Assembly: GCF_036588685.1 (NCBI RefSeq)
Contig: NC_086378.1
Location: 33,767,578 to 33,831,577, forward strand
Direction of reading: 5' to 3'
DNA length: 64,000 nt
Origin: Mytilus trossulus
Lineage: Eukaryota > Mollusca > Bivalvia > Mytilida > Mytilidae
Shown here: positions 47,382 through 64,000 of the stretch, piece after piece
How the letters are laid out: each line of letters starts with the position of its first letter
Numbering within the stretch: position 1 is the stretch's first letter
The notes under the pieces: generated by a model
What the model saw: only the letters and a program-made list of their open reading frames with translations
Told to the model about the DNA's origin: nothing
Database searches by the model: none
Position numbers and translations under genes: made by a program

Positions 47382-49053
47382 ACCAATATTTTTCAAAAAG
47401 AATCTATAAATTGTTGTACATGAAAATTAGAAACATAGCCGAACCCCTCTTTTCCCCATCTCTCTCTCTCTCTTTTATTTCTTCTTGTTGAATCCATCTA
47501 TATGCAAAGCAATACATAGACAAAAAATAAATTTTATGATATATATATACACACAAGTCTCATCACAAAAAAAAGGGGGGTGTTTGTTTATCATGGTACA
47601 TGTATGTCCTTGTGTGTAGAATATTAAATAGTACATTATATAAAAAAAGATCAACATATAAATGTTTCTATCTGTACTTCTGTTCTTTTCTTTTCTTCGC
47701 TTGTTTTGTCTTGTCTTCTTTTGATGTATTATTTACACCAGTAGTCTAGACCAAAGAAAGAGAACCACCAACTGGCCAAAATATAACCTTTTTTTTTAAG
47801 TTAGAGTTTAAATATCTTGTATAATTCATTAATTTGAATATTTCTTTTAGAAAAGCTGATATTACAGGGTACTTTTATCAAAAATTTAGAGCTCTTTTTC
47901 AGTCAGAATTGTAAAGAATTTTTTTATCATGTATGTAGTAATATATTTTGTCCACTTTAGAGTCTTGTCTTGCTGCTAGTTAACAAAATCATGAAATTTC
48001 TATTTAAATTAATATAATTTCGGTACGGGTCCAAGTAGTCCCCACAAAATTTCAATGTAGGAAGTCCATGTAAGCATATATCTTGCACTTATAAGCTTTT
48101 TTATATGATAAAAAGTGGTTTTCAGACTTATTATAAACTTTTCTGGCTAAAAGAAGTCTTCAGAATAGTAAGTACATGTGTGCGCATTAACATTTTTATT
48201 GGATTGGCTGATGAAATTGTCATCGTCATACTGTGGATAAATATAGAATGGCGTTTAAAAATAAAATTGAAAGGAAGATGCACACATAAGAAGTTTTACC
48301 CGCAGTCAGGGGCATCTCTTTTCTTCACTGTAATACCTAGAAAAAAAAATCTTTAATAGTAATAACAGTAACAGTTTTATTCATACATTCTCCCATTTAT
48401 GATCTGAAGTACCTGCAGCAGATCGTTGATGGATGGCAAGCACAGCTTTGACAGATGATGTTGAGTTATGAAAGACAGGTAGAAAACTGCAAGCATGTAA
48501 AATCCTGTGATGTATCCAATTTCTGGATACATCAAATAGACAAATAGATAACCAGTATTCCTAGATATGTCTGTGAGGTTTATTTTTTCCCCAACTAAAT
48601 TCCATTCCATTAAGTTGAAATGTGTATTGTCATTGAATGAAAATGTCTGTTCAGAGAAAGCAAATAATTATCTTTATAATTTTGACTGTCTAAAGTGATT
48701 TTCATTTATCATTTATTTATCATACTATTCTATCTTAAAATGAAAACTTTTCAACATTTTGGAACTTTTTTTGTCTCCTTCAGTCATTTTTATTCCGATT
48801 GAAATAATAGTTTTTTCTTAAAAATTTACTGTCTGATATGAATTATTATATTTTTCAGACCTAGAATGAAAAAGTGGATTGAAAGTGTACACAGTTTAAG
48901 GCAGTACAGAGTTACCTCCCGGAATAAAACAACGTAAGCCAATCAGACAACAGTTAACTGAAAATGTGTGATACTTCTTTTACGGCCGCGTTGGTGATAT
49001 ATAAAGAGTCGCTGTTAGACGGAAAGTATTATTTAACTAATCACCACAAATAG

Positions 49054-49371
<318 letters not shown>

Positions 49372-49397
49372 ACAGCCACCCAGCTAATATCAACAAC

Positions 49398-49413
49398 GGC
49401 CCTTTTCAGGGCC
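49398..49413 (+). promoter_or_regulatory. Histone 3' stem-loop (H4, unit 11)
   Basis: Identical hairpin 26 nt past the stop. Confidence 0.95.
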
Positions 49414-50179
49414 ACCAACATTTTTCAAAAAGAATCTTAGATTTGTTGTACATCGTTTTAAACAAAATCTTGAAATCAAAGCTTGCTCCCACTTCTATTC
49501 TTTTCTCTAATGTTCATGAATTTTTCAACCGTTTTTCTTGTTTTCCCTGATCCTGATCCGCAACTATTTTCTCTCTCTCGTTATACCCCCCCCCCCCCCC
49601 TTTTTTTTTTTAAATATCTGGCTTTCTTTTTAATTAACTTCCTTACTCTTACTCTTGTATTTATTTGAGAATTTATATTTCTGAAGGTTTATGAATACGT
49701 TCAAAGATCAAGTCCGTGCATTTGCCTACATGAAGAGAGAAAATTTCAAAACAAAATGCACGGACTTTTACACACAAAATCTGTAGATTCTGTTATATTC
49801 AATTATAGAGGTTTTTTTTGCGTGGTTTAAGATTAGGTAATGTTCTTGTTTCCGTGTAAAATAATTCTCGCAATATTTTTTTTCTCTCGAAAAGCAAAAG
49901 AAATCGTAAATTTATCAACTCTATTAATTGGAATGAAAGCACTGTTTTGTTCTTCATGATTTATGTATTTACGCTTTGTAGTTTTGACAGACAAATTAAA
50001 TGCTACAGAATGAGTGAAATACACGTATATTTGTTATACAGATAGAAAGAAGAGAAAAGTAACCATATACTATTGAAATAGTTTGAAAGTGGTTATAGCT
50101 GGGGTTGGGATTTATAGCTTTGTTTAGAAGTTTGACATTGATGTACAACAAATGTAAATTCTTTTTGAAAAATGTTGGT

Positions 50180-50195
50180 GGCCCTGAAAAGGGCC
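50180..50195 (-). promoter_or_regulatory. Histone 3' stem-loop (H2B, unit 11)
   Basis: Identical hairpin 28 nt past the stop. Confidence 0.95.
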
Positions 50196-50223
50196 GTTTG
50201 TGAAGTTATAAACTTCAGACTGT

Positions 50224-50598
50224 TTACTTGCTGCTGGTGTATTTAGTGACGGCTTTGGTACCTTCACTGACAGCGTGCTTGGCCAATTCTCCGGGTAAGA
50301 GAAGACGGACAGCGGTCTGGATCTCCCGGGATGTGATGGTAGATCTTTTGTTGTAGTGTGCCAATCGGGAAGCCTCTGCTGCGATTCTCTCGAAGATATC
50401 GTTGACGAAGCTGTTCATGATGGACATTGCCTTTGAGGACACTCCGGTGTCGGGGTGAACTTGTCTCAAGACTTTGTAGATGTAGATAGCATAGGATTCA
50501 CGTCTCTTCCTCCTCCTTTTCTTATCACCGCCGGGTCTGGCAGTCTTTGCCTTGGTGACGGCCTTCTTGGCTCCTTTAGTTCCTACTTTGGGTGGCAT
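50224..50598 (-). CDS. H2B: Histone H2B, unit 11
   Basis: 124 codons, identical protein. Confidence 0.99.
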   Translation of the reverse strand: MPPKVGTKGAKKAVTKAKTARPGGDKKRRRKRRESYAIYIYKVLRQVHPDTGVSSKAMSIMNSFVNDIFERIAAEASRLAHYNKRSTITSREIQTAVRLLLPGELAKHAVSEGTKAVTKYTSSK

Positions 50599-50868
50599 GT
50601 TACTGGTTTGATAATCAAATAAGTAATGGTGAAAAATTATTTTCAATTTGTTTATATACTGGGCAAAACGGATTGAAAGATTTTATTAAACGCGAACCTC
50701 GGAGAGAGCACCCATAACATGTTGAATGTTCGGTAGCCTAACTGCTCGCAGAGAGCTTCGTTCTGATTGGTGTATAATAAAAACATCGTTCAATCCGTTT
50801 AGTGGGTATATAAGCTAAATTTTGAAGAAAAATTGTATCACTTTACTCAGTGTCGATCAACCAAATAG

Positions 50869-51252
<384 letters not shown>

Positions 51253-51285
51253 AAAGTGGATATATCGGATTACTCACTTAACAAC

Positions 51286-51301
51286 GGCCCTTTTCAGGGC
51301 C
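51286..51301 (+). promoter_or_regulatory. Histone 3' stem-loop (H2A, unit 11)
   Basis: Identical hairpin 33 nt past the stop. Confidence 0.95.
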
Positions 51302-52431
51302 ACCAATATTTTTCAAAAAGAGTCTAAAATTGTTGTACATCTTAGTAATACTTTATTCCCCATACATAATTGAAAAAAATATATTCTACTACATAACAAA
51401 TAAAAAATGTCTAAAATATAAATGTCCCTTCTTCCGTGATTCTTCTTTTCTTCTCTCTCTAACGCATCCCATTTAAGTACAGTTCTTATAGCATAACACT
51501 AAGTCTAGTAACTTTTTCAGTCTTCTTCATCAGAACATTTATTGTCGTACTTTCTGACTCTTTGAACCCACAAGTAGCTCAGTTAAATCATATAATGTTT
51601 GTCGGGGGGAAAAAAAACCACTGATAGTATTTATATTTAATACTAGTCTGCTCTCTTCTTTCTCTCTCTTGGTTATTGATGCGAGCATGCTTAGATTCAT
51701 CTGAGAAGGTGTGTGGTTTTTTTTTATTATTATAATTATTTATAGTTTTTGTTAACATTATCTCTTTCGTCAACACTTTTATATATGATATGTACTTTCC
51801 ATTCTTTTCCTTTTTCCATTTTTTTCAGCATCTCTCTCTGTCTTTCTGTCTTTATTTAGTTATTGTTTGTGTATTAAAGATGTGGAATTGATGTAAGCAC
51901 ACCGACAATCAGACAATGTGACAAATGTGCCCAGCCCAAATGAAAATCATACCACATCTTCTTTTTTTATATTAAATATACATAAATATGACATAATACA
52001 ACAATAAAGAAACTCAGCCGATCCGCACAATGTCATGTCGGGAATGTGTAATTCCATTTGTTTCTGTTTTTTTATTTTTATTTCGCTTTGTTTGTGTTAT
52101 AACTGCATTTTATTTTTATTTTTTCCTGTTTTTATTTTTCGTTCCTTTCCTTAATGTTTCTGCATGTATTTTGACCTTTTTTCATTATTATTATTTTTCT
52201 TCTTCAGATTTATCATATTGAAACCGTGACACTAATTTACTATTGTTGAGCTATGAGGGATGATCAGAAACTGTAATTATGAATGAAAAAAGGGGGCATT
52301 TTTACTGTCAGCTTGGGTTGAGCAGTTTTTCAGTAAAAAATGGATTGAAAACTGTCAAAGTCCCTTACAAATCAGTCCAATCAGATTTAAGATATGCGGA
52401 CCAATCAACGCCAGCTTTATGTAAGTGGTGA

Positions 52432-52947
<516 letters not shown>

Positions 52948-52976
52948 GAAGTGTGATTTTTTCACCAAAACATAAC

Positions 52977-52992
52977 GGCCCTTTTCAGGGCC
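52977..52992 (+). promoter_or_regulatory. Histone 3' stem-loop (H3, unit 11)
   Basis: Identical hairpin 29 nt past the stop. Confidence 0.95.
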
Positions 52993-54664
52993 ACCAATAT
53001 TTTTCAAAAAGAATCTATAAATTGTTGTACATGAAAATTAGAAACATAGCCGAACCCCTCTTTTCCCCATCTCTCTCTCTCTCTTTTATTTCTTCTTGTT
53101 GAATCCATCTATATGCAAAGCAATACATAGACAAAAAATAAATTTTATGATATATATATACACACAAGTCTCATCACAAAAAAAAGGGGGGTGTTTGTTT
53201 ATCATGGTACATGTATGTCCTTGTGTGTAGAATATTAAATAGTACATTATATAAAAAAAGATCAACATATAAATGTTTCTATCTGTACTTCTGTTCTTTT
53301 CTTTTCTTCGCTTGTTTTGTCTTGTCTTCTTTTGATGTATTATTTACACCAGTAGTCTAGACCAAAGAAAGAGAACCACCAACTGGCCAAAATATAACCT
53401 TTTTTTTTAAGTTAGAGTTTAAATATCTTGTATAATTCATTAATTTGAATATTTCTTTTAGAAAAGCTGATATTACAGGGTACTTTTATCAAAAATTTAG
53501 AGCTCTTTTTCAGTCAGAATTGTAAAGAATTTTTTTATCATGTATGTAGTAATATATTTTGTCCACTTTAGAGTCTTGTCTTGCTGCTAGTTAACAAAAT
53601 CATGAAATTTCTATTTAAATTAATATAATTTCGGTACGGGTCCAAGTAGTCCCCACAAAATTTCAATGTAGGAAGTCCATGTAAGCATATATCTTGCACT
53701 TATAAGCTTTTTTATATGATAAAAAGTGGTTTTCAGACTTATTATAAACTTTTCTGGCTAAAAGAAGTCTTCAGAATAGTAAGTACATGTGTGCGCATTA
53801 ACATTTTTATTGGATTGGCTGATGAAATTGTCATCGTCATACTGTGGATAAATATAGAATGGCGTTTAAAAATAAAATTGAAAGGAAGATGCACACATAA
53901 GAAGTTTTACCCGCAGTCAGGGGCATCTCTTTTCTTCACTGTAATACCTAGAAAAAAAAATCTTTAATAGTAATAACAGTAACAGTTTTATTCATACATT
54001 CTCCCATTTATGATCTGAAGTACCTGCAGCAGATCGTTGATGGATGGCAAGCACAGCTTTGACAGATGATGTTGAGTTATGAAAGACAGGTAGAAAACTG
54101 CAAGCATGTAAAATCCTGTGATGTATCCAATTTCTGGATACATCAAATAGACAAATAGATAACCAGTATTCCTAGATATGTCTGTGAGGTTTATTTTTTC
54201 CCCAACTAAATTCCATTCCATTAAGTTGAAATGTGTATTGTCATTGAATGAAAATGTCTGTTCAGAGAAAGCAAATAATTATCTTTATAATTTTGACTGT
54301 CTAAAGTGATTTTCATTTATCATTTATTTATCATACTATTCTATCTTAAAATGAAAACTTTTCAACATTTTGGAACTTTTTTTGTCTCCTTCAGTCATTT
54401 TTATTCCGATTGAAATAATAGTTTTTTCTTAAAAATTTACTGTCTGATATGAATTATTATATTTTTCAGACCTAGAATGAAAAAGTGGATTGAAAGTGTA
54501 CACAGTTTAAGGCAGTACAGAGTTACCTCCCGGAATAAAACAACGTAAGCCAATCAGACAACAGTTAACTGAAAATGTGTGATACTTCTTTTACGGCCGC
54601 GTTGGTGATATATAAAGAGTCGCTGTTAGACGGAAAGTATTATTTAACTAATCACCACAAATAG

Positions 54665-54982
<318 letters not shown>

Positions 54983-55008
54983 ACAGCCACCCAGCTAATA
55001 TCAACAAC

Positions 55009-55024
55009 GGCCCTTTTCAGGGCC
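55009..55024 (+). promoter_or_regulatory. Histone 3' stem-loop (H4, unit 12)
   Basis: Identical hairpin 26 nt past the stop. Confidence 0.95.
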
Positions 55025-55791
55025 ACCAACATTTTTCAAAAAGAATCTTAGATTTGTTGTACATCGTTTTAAACAAAATCTTGAAATCAAAGCTTGCTCC
55101 CACTTCTATTCTTTTCTCTAATGTTCATGAATTTTTCAACCGTTTTTCTTGTTTTCCCTGATCCTGATCCGCAACTATTTTCTCTCTCTCGTTATACCCC
55201 CCCCCCCCCCCCTTTTTTTTTTTAAATATCTGGCTTTCTTTTTAATTAACTTCCTTACTCTTACTCTTGTATTTATTTGAGAATTTATATTTCTGAAGGT
55301 TTATGAATACGTTCAAAGATCAAGTCCGTGCATTTGCCTACATGAAGAGAGAAAATTTCAAAACAAAATGCACGGACTTTTACACACAAAATCTGTAGAT
55401 TCTGTTATATTCAATTATAGAGGTTTTTTTTGCGTGGTTTAAGATTAGGTAATGTTCTTGTTTCCGTGTAAAATAATTCTCGCAATATTTTTTTTCTCTC
55501 GAAAAGCAAAAGAAATCGTAAATTTATCAACTCTATTAATTGGAATGAAAGCACTGTTTTGTTCTTCATGATTTATGTATTTACGCTTTGTAGTTTTGAC
55601 AGACAAATTAAATGCTACAGAATGAGTGAAATACACGTATATTTGTTATACAGATAGAAAGAAGAGAAAAGTAACCATATACTATTGAAATAGTTTGAAA
55701 GTGGTTATAGCTGGGGTTGGGATTTATAGCTTTGTTTAGAAGTTTGACATTGATGTACAACAAATGTAAATTCTTTTTGAAAAATGTTGGT

Positions 55792-55807
55792 GGCCCTGAA
55801 AAGGGCC
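55792..55807 (-). promoter_or_regulatory. Histone 3' stem-loop (H2B, unit 12)
   Basis: Identical hairpin 28 nt past the stop. Confidence 0.95.
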
Positions 55808-55835
55808 GTTTGTGAAGTTATAAACTTCAGACTGT

Positions 55836-56210
55836 TTACTTGCTGCTGGTGTATTTAGTGACGGCTTTGGTACCTTCACTGACAGCGTGCTTGGCCAATT
55901 CTCCGGGTAAGAGAAGACGGACAGCGGTCTGGATCTCCCGGGATGTGATGGTAGATCTTTTGTTGTAGTGTGCCAATCGGGAAGCCTCTGCTGCGATTCT
56001 CTCGAAGATATCGTTGACGAAGCTGTTCATGATGGACATTGCCTTTGAGGACACTCCGGTGTCGGGGTGAACTTGTCTCAAGACTTTGTAGATGTAGATA
56101 GCATAGGATTCACGTCTCTTCCTCCTCCTTTTCTTATCACCGCCGGGTCTGGCAGTCTTTGCCTTGGTGACGGCCTTCTTGGCTCCTTTAGTTCCTACTT
56201 TGGGTGGCAT
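55836..56210 (-). CDS. H2B: Histone H2B, unit 12
   Basis: 124 codons, identical protein. Confidence 0.99.
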   Translation of the reverse strand: MPPKVGTKGAKKAVTKAKTARPGGDKKRRRKRRESYAIYIYKVLRQVHPDTGVSSKAMSIMNSFVNDIFERIAAEASRLAHYNKRSTITSREIQTAVRLLLPGELAKHAVSEGTKAVTKYTSSK

Positions 56211-56480
56211 GTTACTGGTTTGATAATCAAATAAGTAATGGTGAAAAATTATTTTCAATTTGTTTATATACTGGGCAAAACGGATTGAAAGATTTTATTA
56301 AACGCGAACCTCGGAGAGAGCACCCATAACATGTTGAATGTTCGGTAGCCTAACTGCTCGCAGAGAGCTTCGTTCTGATTGGTGTATAATAAAAACATCG
56401 TTCAATCCGTTTAGTGGGTATATAAGCTAAATTTTGAAGAAAAATTGTATCACTTTACTCAGTGTCGATCAACCAAATAG

Positions 56481-56864
<384 letters not shown>

Positions 56865-56897
56865 AAAGTGGATATATCGGATTACTCACTTAACAAC

Positions 56898-56913
56898 GGC
56901 CCTTTTCAGGGCC
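56898..56913 (+). promoter_or_regulatory. Histone 3' stem-loop (H2A, unit 12)
   Basis: Identical hairpin 33 nt past the stop. Confidence 0.95.
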
Positions 56914-58045
56914 ACCAATATTTTTCAAAAAGAGTCTAAAATTGTTGTACATCTTAGTAATACTTTATTCCCCATACATAATTGAAAAAAATATATTCTA
57001 CTACATAACAAATAAAAAATGTCTAAAATATAAATGTCCCTTCTTCCGTGATTCTTCTTTTCTTCTCTCTCTAACGCATCCCATTTAAGTACAGTTCTTA
57101 TAGCATAACACTAAGTCTAGTAACTTTTTCAGTCTTCTTCATCAGAACATTTATTGTCGTACTTTCTGACTCTTTGAACCCACAAGTAGCTCAGTTAAAT
57201 CATATAATGTTTGTCGGGGGGAAAAAAAACCACTGATAGTATTTATATTTAATACTAGTCTGCTCTCTTCTTTCTCTCTCTTGGTTATTGATGCGAGCAT
57301 GCTTAGATTCATCTGAGAAGGTGTGTGGTTTTTTTTTATTATTATAATTATTTATAGTTTTTGTTAACATTATCTCTTTCGTCAACACTTTTATATATGA
57401 TATGTACTTTCCATTCTTTTCCTTTTTCCATTTTTTTCAGCATCTCTCTCTCTGTCTTTCTGTCTTTATTTAGTTATTGTTTGTGTATTAAAGATGTGGA
57501 ATTGATGTAAGCACACCGACAATCAGACAATGTGACAAATGTGCCCAGCCCAAATGAAAATCATACCACATCTTCTTTTTTTATATTAAATATACATAAA
57601 TATGACATAATACAACAATAAAGAAACTCAGCCGATCCGCACAATGTCATGTCGGGAATGTGTAATTCCATTTGTTTCTGTTTTTTTATTTTTATTTCGC
57701 TTTGTTTGTGTTATAACTGCATTTTATTTTTATTTTTTCCTGTTTTTATTTTTCGTTCCTTTCCTTAATGTTTCTGCATGTATTTTGACCTTTTTTCATT
57801 ATTATTATTTTTCTTCTTCAGATTTATCATATTGAAACCGTGACACTAATTTACTATTGTTGAGCTATGAGGGATGATCAGAAACTGTAATTATGAATGA
57901 AAAAAGGGGGCATTTTTACTGTCAGCTTGGGTTGAGCAGTTTTTCAGTAAAAAATGGATTGAAAACTGTCAAAGTCCCTTACAAATCAGTCCAATCAGAT
58001 TTAAGATATGCGGACCAATCAACGCCAGCTTTATGTAAGTGGTGA

Positions 58046-58561
<516 letters not shown>

Positions 58562-58590
58562 GAAGTGTGATTTTTTCACCAAAACATAAC

Positions 58591-58606
58591 GGCCCTTTTC
58601 AGGGCC
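58591..58606 (+). promoter_or_regulatory. Histone 3' stem-loop (H3, unit 12)
   Basis: Identical hairpin 29 nt past the stop. Confidence 0.95.
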
Positions 58607-59300
58607 ACCAATATTTTTCAAAAAGAATCTATAAATTGTTGTACATGAAAATTAGAAACATAGCCGAACCCCTCTTTTCCCCATCTCTCTCTCTCTCTTT
58701 TATTTCTTCTTGTTGAATCCATCTATATGCAAAGCAATACATAGACAAAAAATAAATTTTATGATATATATATACACACAAGTCTCATCACAAAAAAAAG
58801 GGGGGTGTTTGTTTATCATGGTACATGTATGTCCTTGTGTGTAGAATATTAAATAGTACATTATATAAAAAAAGATCAACATATAAATGTTTCTATCTGT
58901 ACTTCTGTTCTTTTCTTTTCTTCGCTTGTTTTGTCTTGTCTTCTTTTGATGTATTATTTACACCAGTAGTCTAGACCAAAGAAAGAGAACCACCAACTGG
59001 CCAAAATATAACCTTTTTTTTTAAGTTAGAGTTTAAATATCTTGTATAATTCATTAATTTGAATATTTCTTTTAGAAAAGCTGATATTACAGGGTACTTT
59101 TATCAAAAATTTAGAGCTCTTTTTCAGTCAGAATTGTAAAGAATTTTTTTATCATGTATGTAGTAATATATTTTGTCCACTTTAGAGTCTTGTCTTGCTG
59201 CTAGTTAACAAAATCATGAAATTTCTATTTAAATTAATATAATTTCGGTACGGGTCCAAGTAGTCCCCACAAAATTTCAATGTAGGAAGTCCATGTAAGC

Positions 59301-59400
59301 NNNNNNNNNNNNNNNNNNNNNNNNNNNNNNNNNNNNNNNNNNNNNNNNNNNNNNNNNNNNNNNNNNNNNNNNNNNNNNNNNNNNNNNNNNNNNNNNNNNN
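59301..59400. other. Assembly gap 3 (100 N)
   Basis: Placeholder gap. The left flank is H3-H4 spacer in reverse orientation (unit 1 position about 633, descending). The right flank is the same spacer in forward orientation starting near unit 1 position 80. Orientation therefore flips back here, and the right-hand sequence is a diverged variant. Confidence 0.98.
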
Positions 59401-60553
59401 GTCAATACACATTTCAACTTAATGGAATGGAATTTAGTTGGGGAAAAAATAAACCTCACAGACATATCTAGGAATACTGGTTATCTATTTGTCTATTTCA
59501 TGTACCCAGAAATTGGATACATCACAGGATTTTACATGCTTGCAGTTTTCTACCTGTCTTTCATAACTCAACATCATCTGTCAAAGCTGTGCTTGCCATC
59601 CATCAAAGATCTGCTGCAGGTACTTCAGATCATAAATGAGAGAATGTATGAATAAAACTGTTATTGTTATTACTATTAAAGAATATTTTTTTTAGGTATT
59701 ACAGTGAAGAAAAGAGATGCCCCTGACTGCGGGTAAAACTTCTTATGTGTGCATCTTCCTTTCAATTTTATTTTTAAACGCCATTCTATATTTATCCACA
59801 GTATGACGATGACAATTTCATCAGCCAATCCAATAAAAATGTTAATGCGCACACATGTACTTACTATTCTGAAGACATCTTTTAGCCAGAAAAGTTTATA
59901 ATAAGTCTGAAAACTACTTTTTATCATATAAAAAAGCTTATAAGTGCAAGATATATGCTTACATGGACTTCCTACAGTGAAATTTTGTGGGGACTACTTG
60001 GACCCGTACCGAAATTATATTAATTTAAATAGAAATTTCATGATTTTGTAAACTAGCAGCAAGACAAGACTCTAAAGTGGACAAAATATATTACTACATA
60101 CATGATAAAAAAATTCTTTACAATTCTGACTGAAAAAGAGCTCTAAATTTTTGATAAAAGTACCCTGTAATATCAGCTTTTCTAAAAGAAATATACAAAT
60201 TAATGATTTATACAAGATATTTAAACTCTAACTTAAAAAAAAGGTTATATTTTGGCCAGTTGGTGGTTCTCTTTCTTTGGTCTAGACTACTGGTGTAAAT
60301 AATACATCAAAAGAAGACAAGAAAAAACAAGCGAAGAAAAGAAAAGAACAGAAGTACAGATAGAAACATTCATATGTTGATCTTTTTTTATATAATGTAC
60401 TATTTAATATTCTACACACAAGGACATACATGTACCATGATAAACAAACACCCCCCTTTTTTTTGTGATGAGACTTGCGTGTATATATATATCATAAAAT
60501 TTATTTTTTGTCTATGTATTGCTTTGCATATAGATGGATTCAACAAGAAGAAA

Positions 60554-60591
<38 letters not shown>

Positions 60592-60665
60592 GGAAAAGAG
60601 GGGTTCAGCTATGTTTCTAATTTTCATGTACAACAATTTATAGATTCTTTTTGAAAAATATTGGT

Positions 60666-60681
60666 GGCCCTGAAAAGGGCC
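60666..60681 (-). promoter_or_regulatory. Histone 3' stem-loop (H3, unit 13)
   Basis: Hairpin unchanged although the surrounding spacer has diverged; 29 nt past the stop. Confidence 0.95.
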
Positions 60682-60710
60682 GTTATGTTTTGGTGAAAAA
60701 ATCACACTTC

Positions 60711-61226
<516 letters not shown>

Positions 61227-62355
61227 TCACCACTTACATAAAGCTGGCGTTGATTGGTCCGCATATCTTAAATCTGATTGGACTGATTTGTAAGGGACTT
61301 TGACAGTTTTCAATCCAGTTTTTACTGAAAAACTGCTCAACCCAAGCTGACAGTAAAAATGCCCCCTTTTTTCATTCAAAATTACAGTTTCTGATCATCA
61401 TCCCTCATTGCTCAACAATAGTAAATTAGTGTCACGGTTTCAATATGATAAATCTGAAGAAGAAAAAAATAATAATGAAAAAAGGTCAAAATACATGCAG
61501 AAACATTAAGGAAAGGAAAGAAAAATAAAACAGGAAAAAATAAAAATAAAATGCAGTTTGAACACTAACAAAGCGAAATAAGAAATGCAAAAACAGAAAC
61601 AAATGGAATTACACATTCCCGACATGACATTGTACGGATCGGCTGAGTTTCTCTATTGTTGTATTATGTCATATTTATGTATATTTAATATAAAAAAAGA
61701 AGATGTGGTATGATTTTCATTTGGGCTGGGCACATTTGTCACATTGTCTGATTGTCGGTGTGCTTACATCGATTCCACATCTTTAATACACAAACAATAA
61801 ATAAATAAAGACAGAAAGACAGAGAGAGATGCCGAAAAAAAATGGAAAAAGGAAAAGAATGGAAAGTACATATCATATATAAAAGTGTTGACGAAAGAGA
61901 TACTGTTAACAAAAACTATAAATAATTATAATAATTAAAAAACACACACCTTCTCATATGAATCTAAGCATGCTCGCATCAATAACCAAGAGAGAGAAAG
62001 AAGAGAGCAGACTAGTATTAAATATAAATGCTATCAGTGGTTTTTTTTTTCCCCCGACAAACTTTTTATGATTTAACTGAGCTACTAGTGGGTTCAGAGT
62101 CAGAAATTACGACAATAAATGTTCTCATGAAGAAGACTGAAAAAGTTACTAGACTTAGTGTTATGCTATAAGAACTGTACTTAAATGGGATGCGTTAGAG
62201 AGAGAAGAAAAGAAGAATGACGGAAGAAGGGACATTTATATTTTAGACATTTTTTATTTGTTATGTAGTAGAATATATTTTTTTTAATTATGTATGGGGA
62301 ATAAAGTATTACTAAGATGTACAACAATTTTAGACTCTTTTTGAAAAATATTGGT

Positions 62356-62371
62356 GGCCCTGAAAAGGGCC
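62356..62371 (-). promoter_or_regulatory. Histone 3' stem-loop (H2A, unit 13)
   Basis: Hairpin unchanged, 33 nt past the stop. Confidence 0.95.
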
Positions 62372-62404
62372 GTTGTTAAGTGAGTAATCTGATATATCCA
62401 CTTT

Positions 62405-63058
<654 letters not shown>

Positions 63059-63433
63059 ATGCCACCCAAAGTAGGAACTAAAGGAGCCAAGAAGGCCGTC
63101 ACCAAGGCAAAGACTGCCAGACCCGGCGGTGACAAGAAAAGGAGGAGGAAGAGACGTGAATCCTATGCTATCTACATCTACAAAGTCTTGAGACAAGTTC
63201 ACCCCGACACCGGAGTGTCCTCAAAGGCAATGTCCATCATGAACAGCTTCGTCAACGATATCTTCGAGAGAATCGCAGCAGAGGCTTCCCGATTGGCACA
63301 CTACAACAAAAGATCTACCATCACATCTCGGGAGATCCAGACCGCTGTCCGTCTTCTCTTACCCGGAGAATTGGCCAAGCACGCTGTCAGTGAAGGTACC
63401 AAAGCCGTCACTAAATACACCAGCAGCAAGTAA
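63059..63433 (+). CDS. H2B: Histone H2B, unit 13
   Basis: 124 codons, identical protein. Two silent changes: Asp GAT to GAC (63131-63133) and Ser TCC to TCT (near 63328). Confidence 0.99.
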   Translation: MPPKVGTKGAKKAVTKAKTARPGGDKKRRRKRRESYAIYIYKVLRQVHPDTGVSSKAMSIMNSFVNDIFERIAAEASRLAHYNKRSTITSREIQTAVRLLLPGELAKHAVSEGTKAVTKYTSSK

Positions 63434-63461
63434 ACAGTCTGAAGTTTATAACTTCACAAAC

Positions 63462-63477
63462 GGCCCTTTTCAGGGCC
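63462..63477 (+). promoter_or_regulatory. Histone 3' stem-loop (H2B, unit 13)
   Basis: Hairpin unchanged, 28 nt past the stop; TTGTTGTACAT is also kept although the base just before it has changed. Confidence 0.95.
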
Positions 63478-63880
63478 ACCAACATTTTTCAAAAAGAATT
63501 TACAATTGTTGTACATCATGTCAAACTTCTAAACAAAGCTATAAATCCCAACCCCCAGCTATAACTACTTTCAAACTATTTCAATAGTATATGGTTACTT
63601 TTCTCTTCTTTCTATCTGTATAACAAATATGTGTATTTCACTCATTCTGTAGTATTTAATTTGTCAAAACTACAAAGCGTAAATACATAAATCATGAAGA
63701 ACAAAACAGTGCTTTCATTCCAATTAATAGAGTTGATAAATTTACGATTTCTTTTGCTTTTCGAGAGAGAAAAAAATATTGCGAGAATTATTTTACACGG
63801 AAACAAGAACATTACCTAATCTTAAACCACGCAAAAACTCTATAATTGAATATAACAGAATCTACAGATTTTGTGTGTAA

Positions 63881-63938
63881 AAGTCCGTGCATTTTGTTTT
63901 GAAATTTTCTCTCTTTATGTAGGCAAATGCACGGACTT
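63881..63938. repeat. Spacer hairpin, unit 13
   Basis: Both 14-nt arms are identical to the other units; the only change is one base in the loop (CTTTATG for CTTCATG). Conserved in a spacer that otherwise carries many differences. Confidence 0.8.
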
Positions 63939-64000
63939 GTTGATCTTTGAACGTATTCATAAACCTTCAGAAATATAAATTCTCAAATAAATACAAGAGT

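Overview
The window is a tandem array of core histone genes from a eukaryote, almost certainly an animal. The intronless H3, H2A, H2B and H4 genes, the replication-type 3' stem-loops and the AT-rich spacers all fit this. The H2A (125 codons) and H2B (124 codons, tail [11 protein letters not shown]) match what I remember of bivalve molluscs, most closely mussels (Mytilus), where core histone quartets without H1 have been described. The species call is from memory and is moderate at best.

The repeat unit is 5611-5616 bp and holds four genes. In the orientation of the window start the order is H3(-), H2A(-), H2B(+), H4(-). H2A and H2B are divergent and share a 276-bp promoter. H2B and H4 face each other across about 850 bp. 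H4 is followed by a spacer of about 1.7 kb before the next H3. I see no H1, 5S rRNA or tRNA gene in any spacer. Thirteen whole or partial units are present: 13 H3, 12 H2A (one frame-broken), 12 H2B (two cut by gaps) and 9 H4. All intact copies of a gene encode the same protein.

Layout: units 1-3 (1-13422) run in one orientation. A 100-N gap follows (13423-13522). Units 4-8 (13523-38922) run in the opposite orientation. A second 100-N gap (38923-39022) removes one H4 and the end of one H2B. Units 9-12 (39023-59300) keep the reversed orientation. A third gap (59301-59400) is followed by unit 13 (59401-64000) in the first orientation. Unit 13 is clearly diverged in its spacers but has only silent changes in its genes. 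Both orientation changes fall exactly on gaps, so they may be scaffolding artefacts.

The four products form the histone octamer (an H3-H4 tetramer plus two H2A-H2B dimers). The genes share regulatory parts: CCAAT boxes, a TTCAATCC element near every promoter, TATA boxes (clear for H2A, H2B and H4, weak for H3), an identical GGCCCTTTTCAGGGCC 3' stem-loop, a CAAAAAGA purine tract, and an unexplained TTGTTGTACAT element 28-29 nt past the stem-loop. I found no novel enzymatic or defence system. The points worth a second look are these shared 3' and promoter elements, a conserved spacer hairpin, a possible relic of a split gene in the H4-H3 spacer, and several signs of assembly error.
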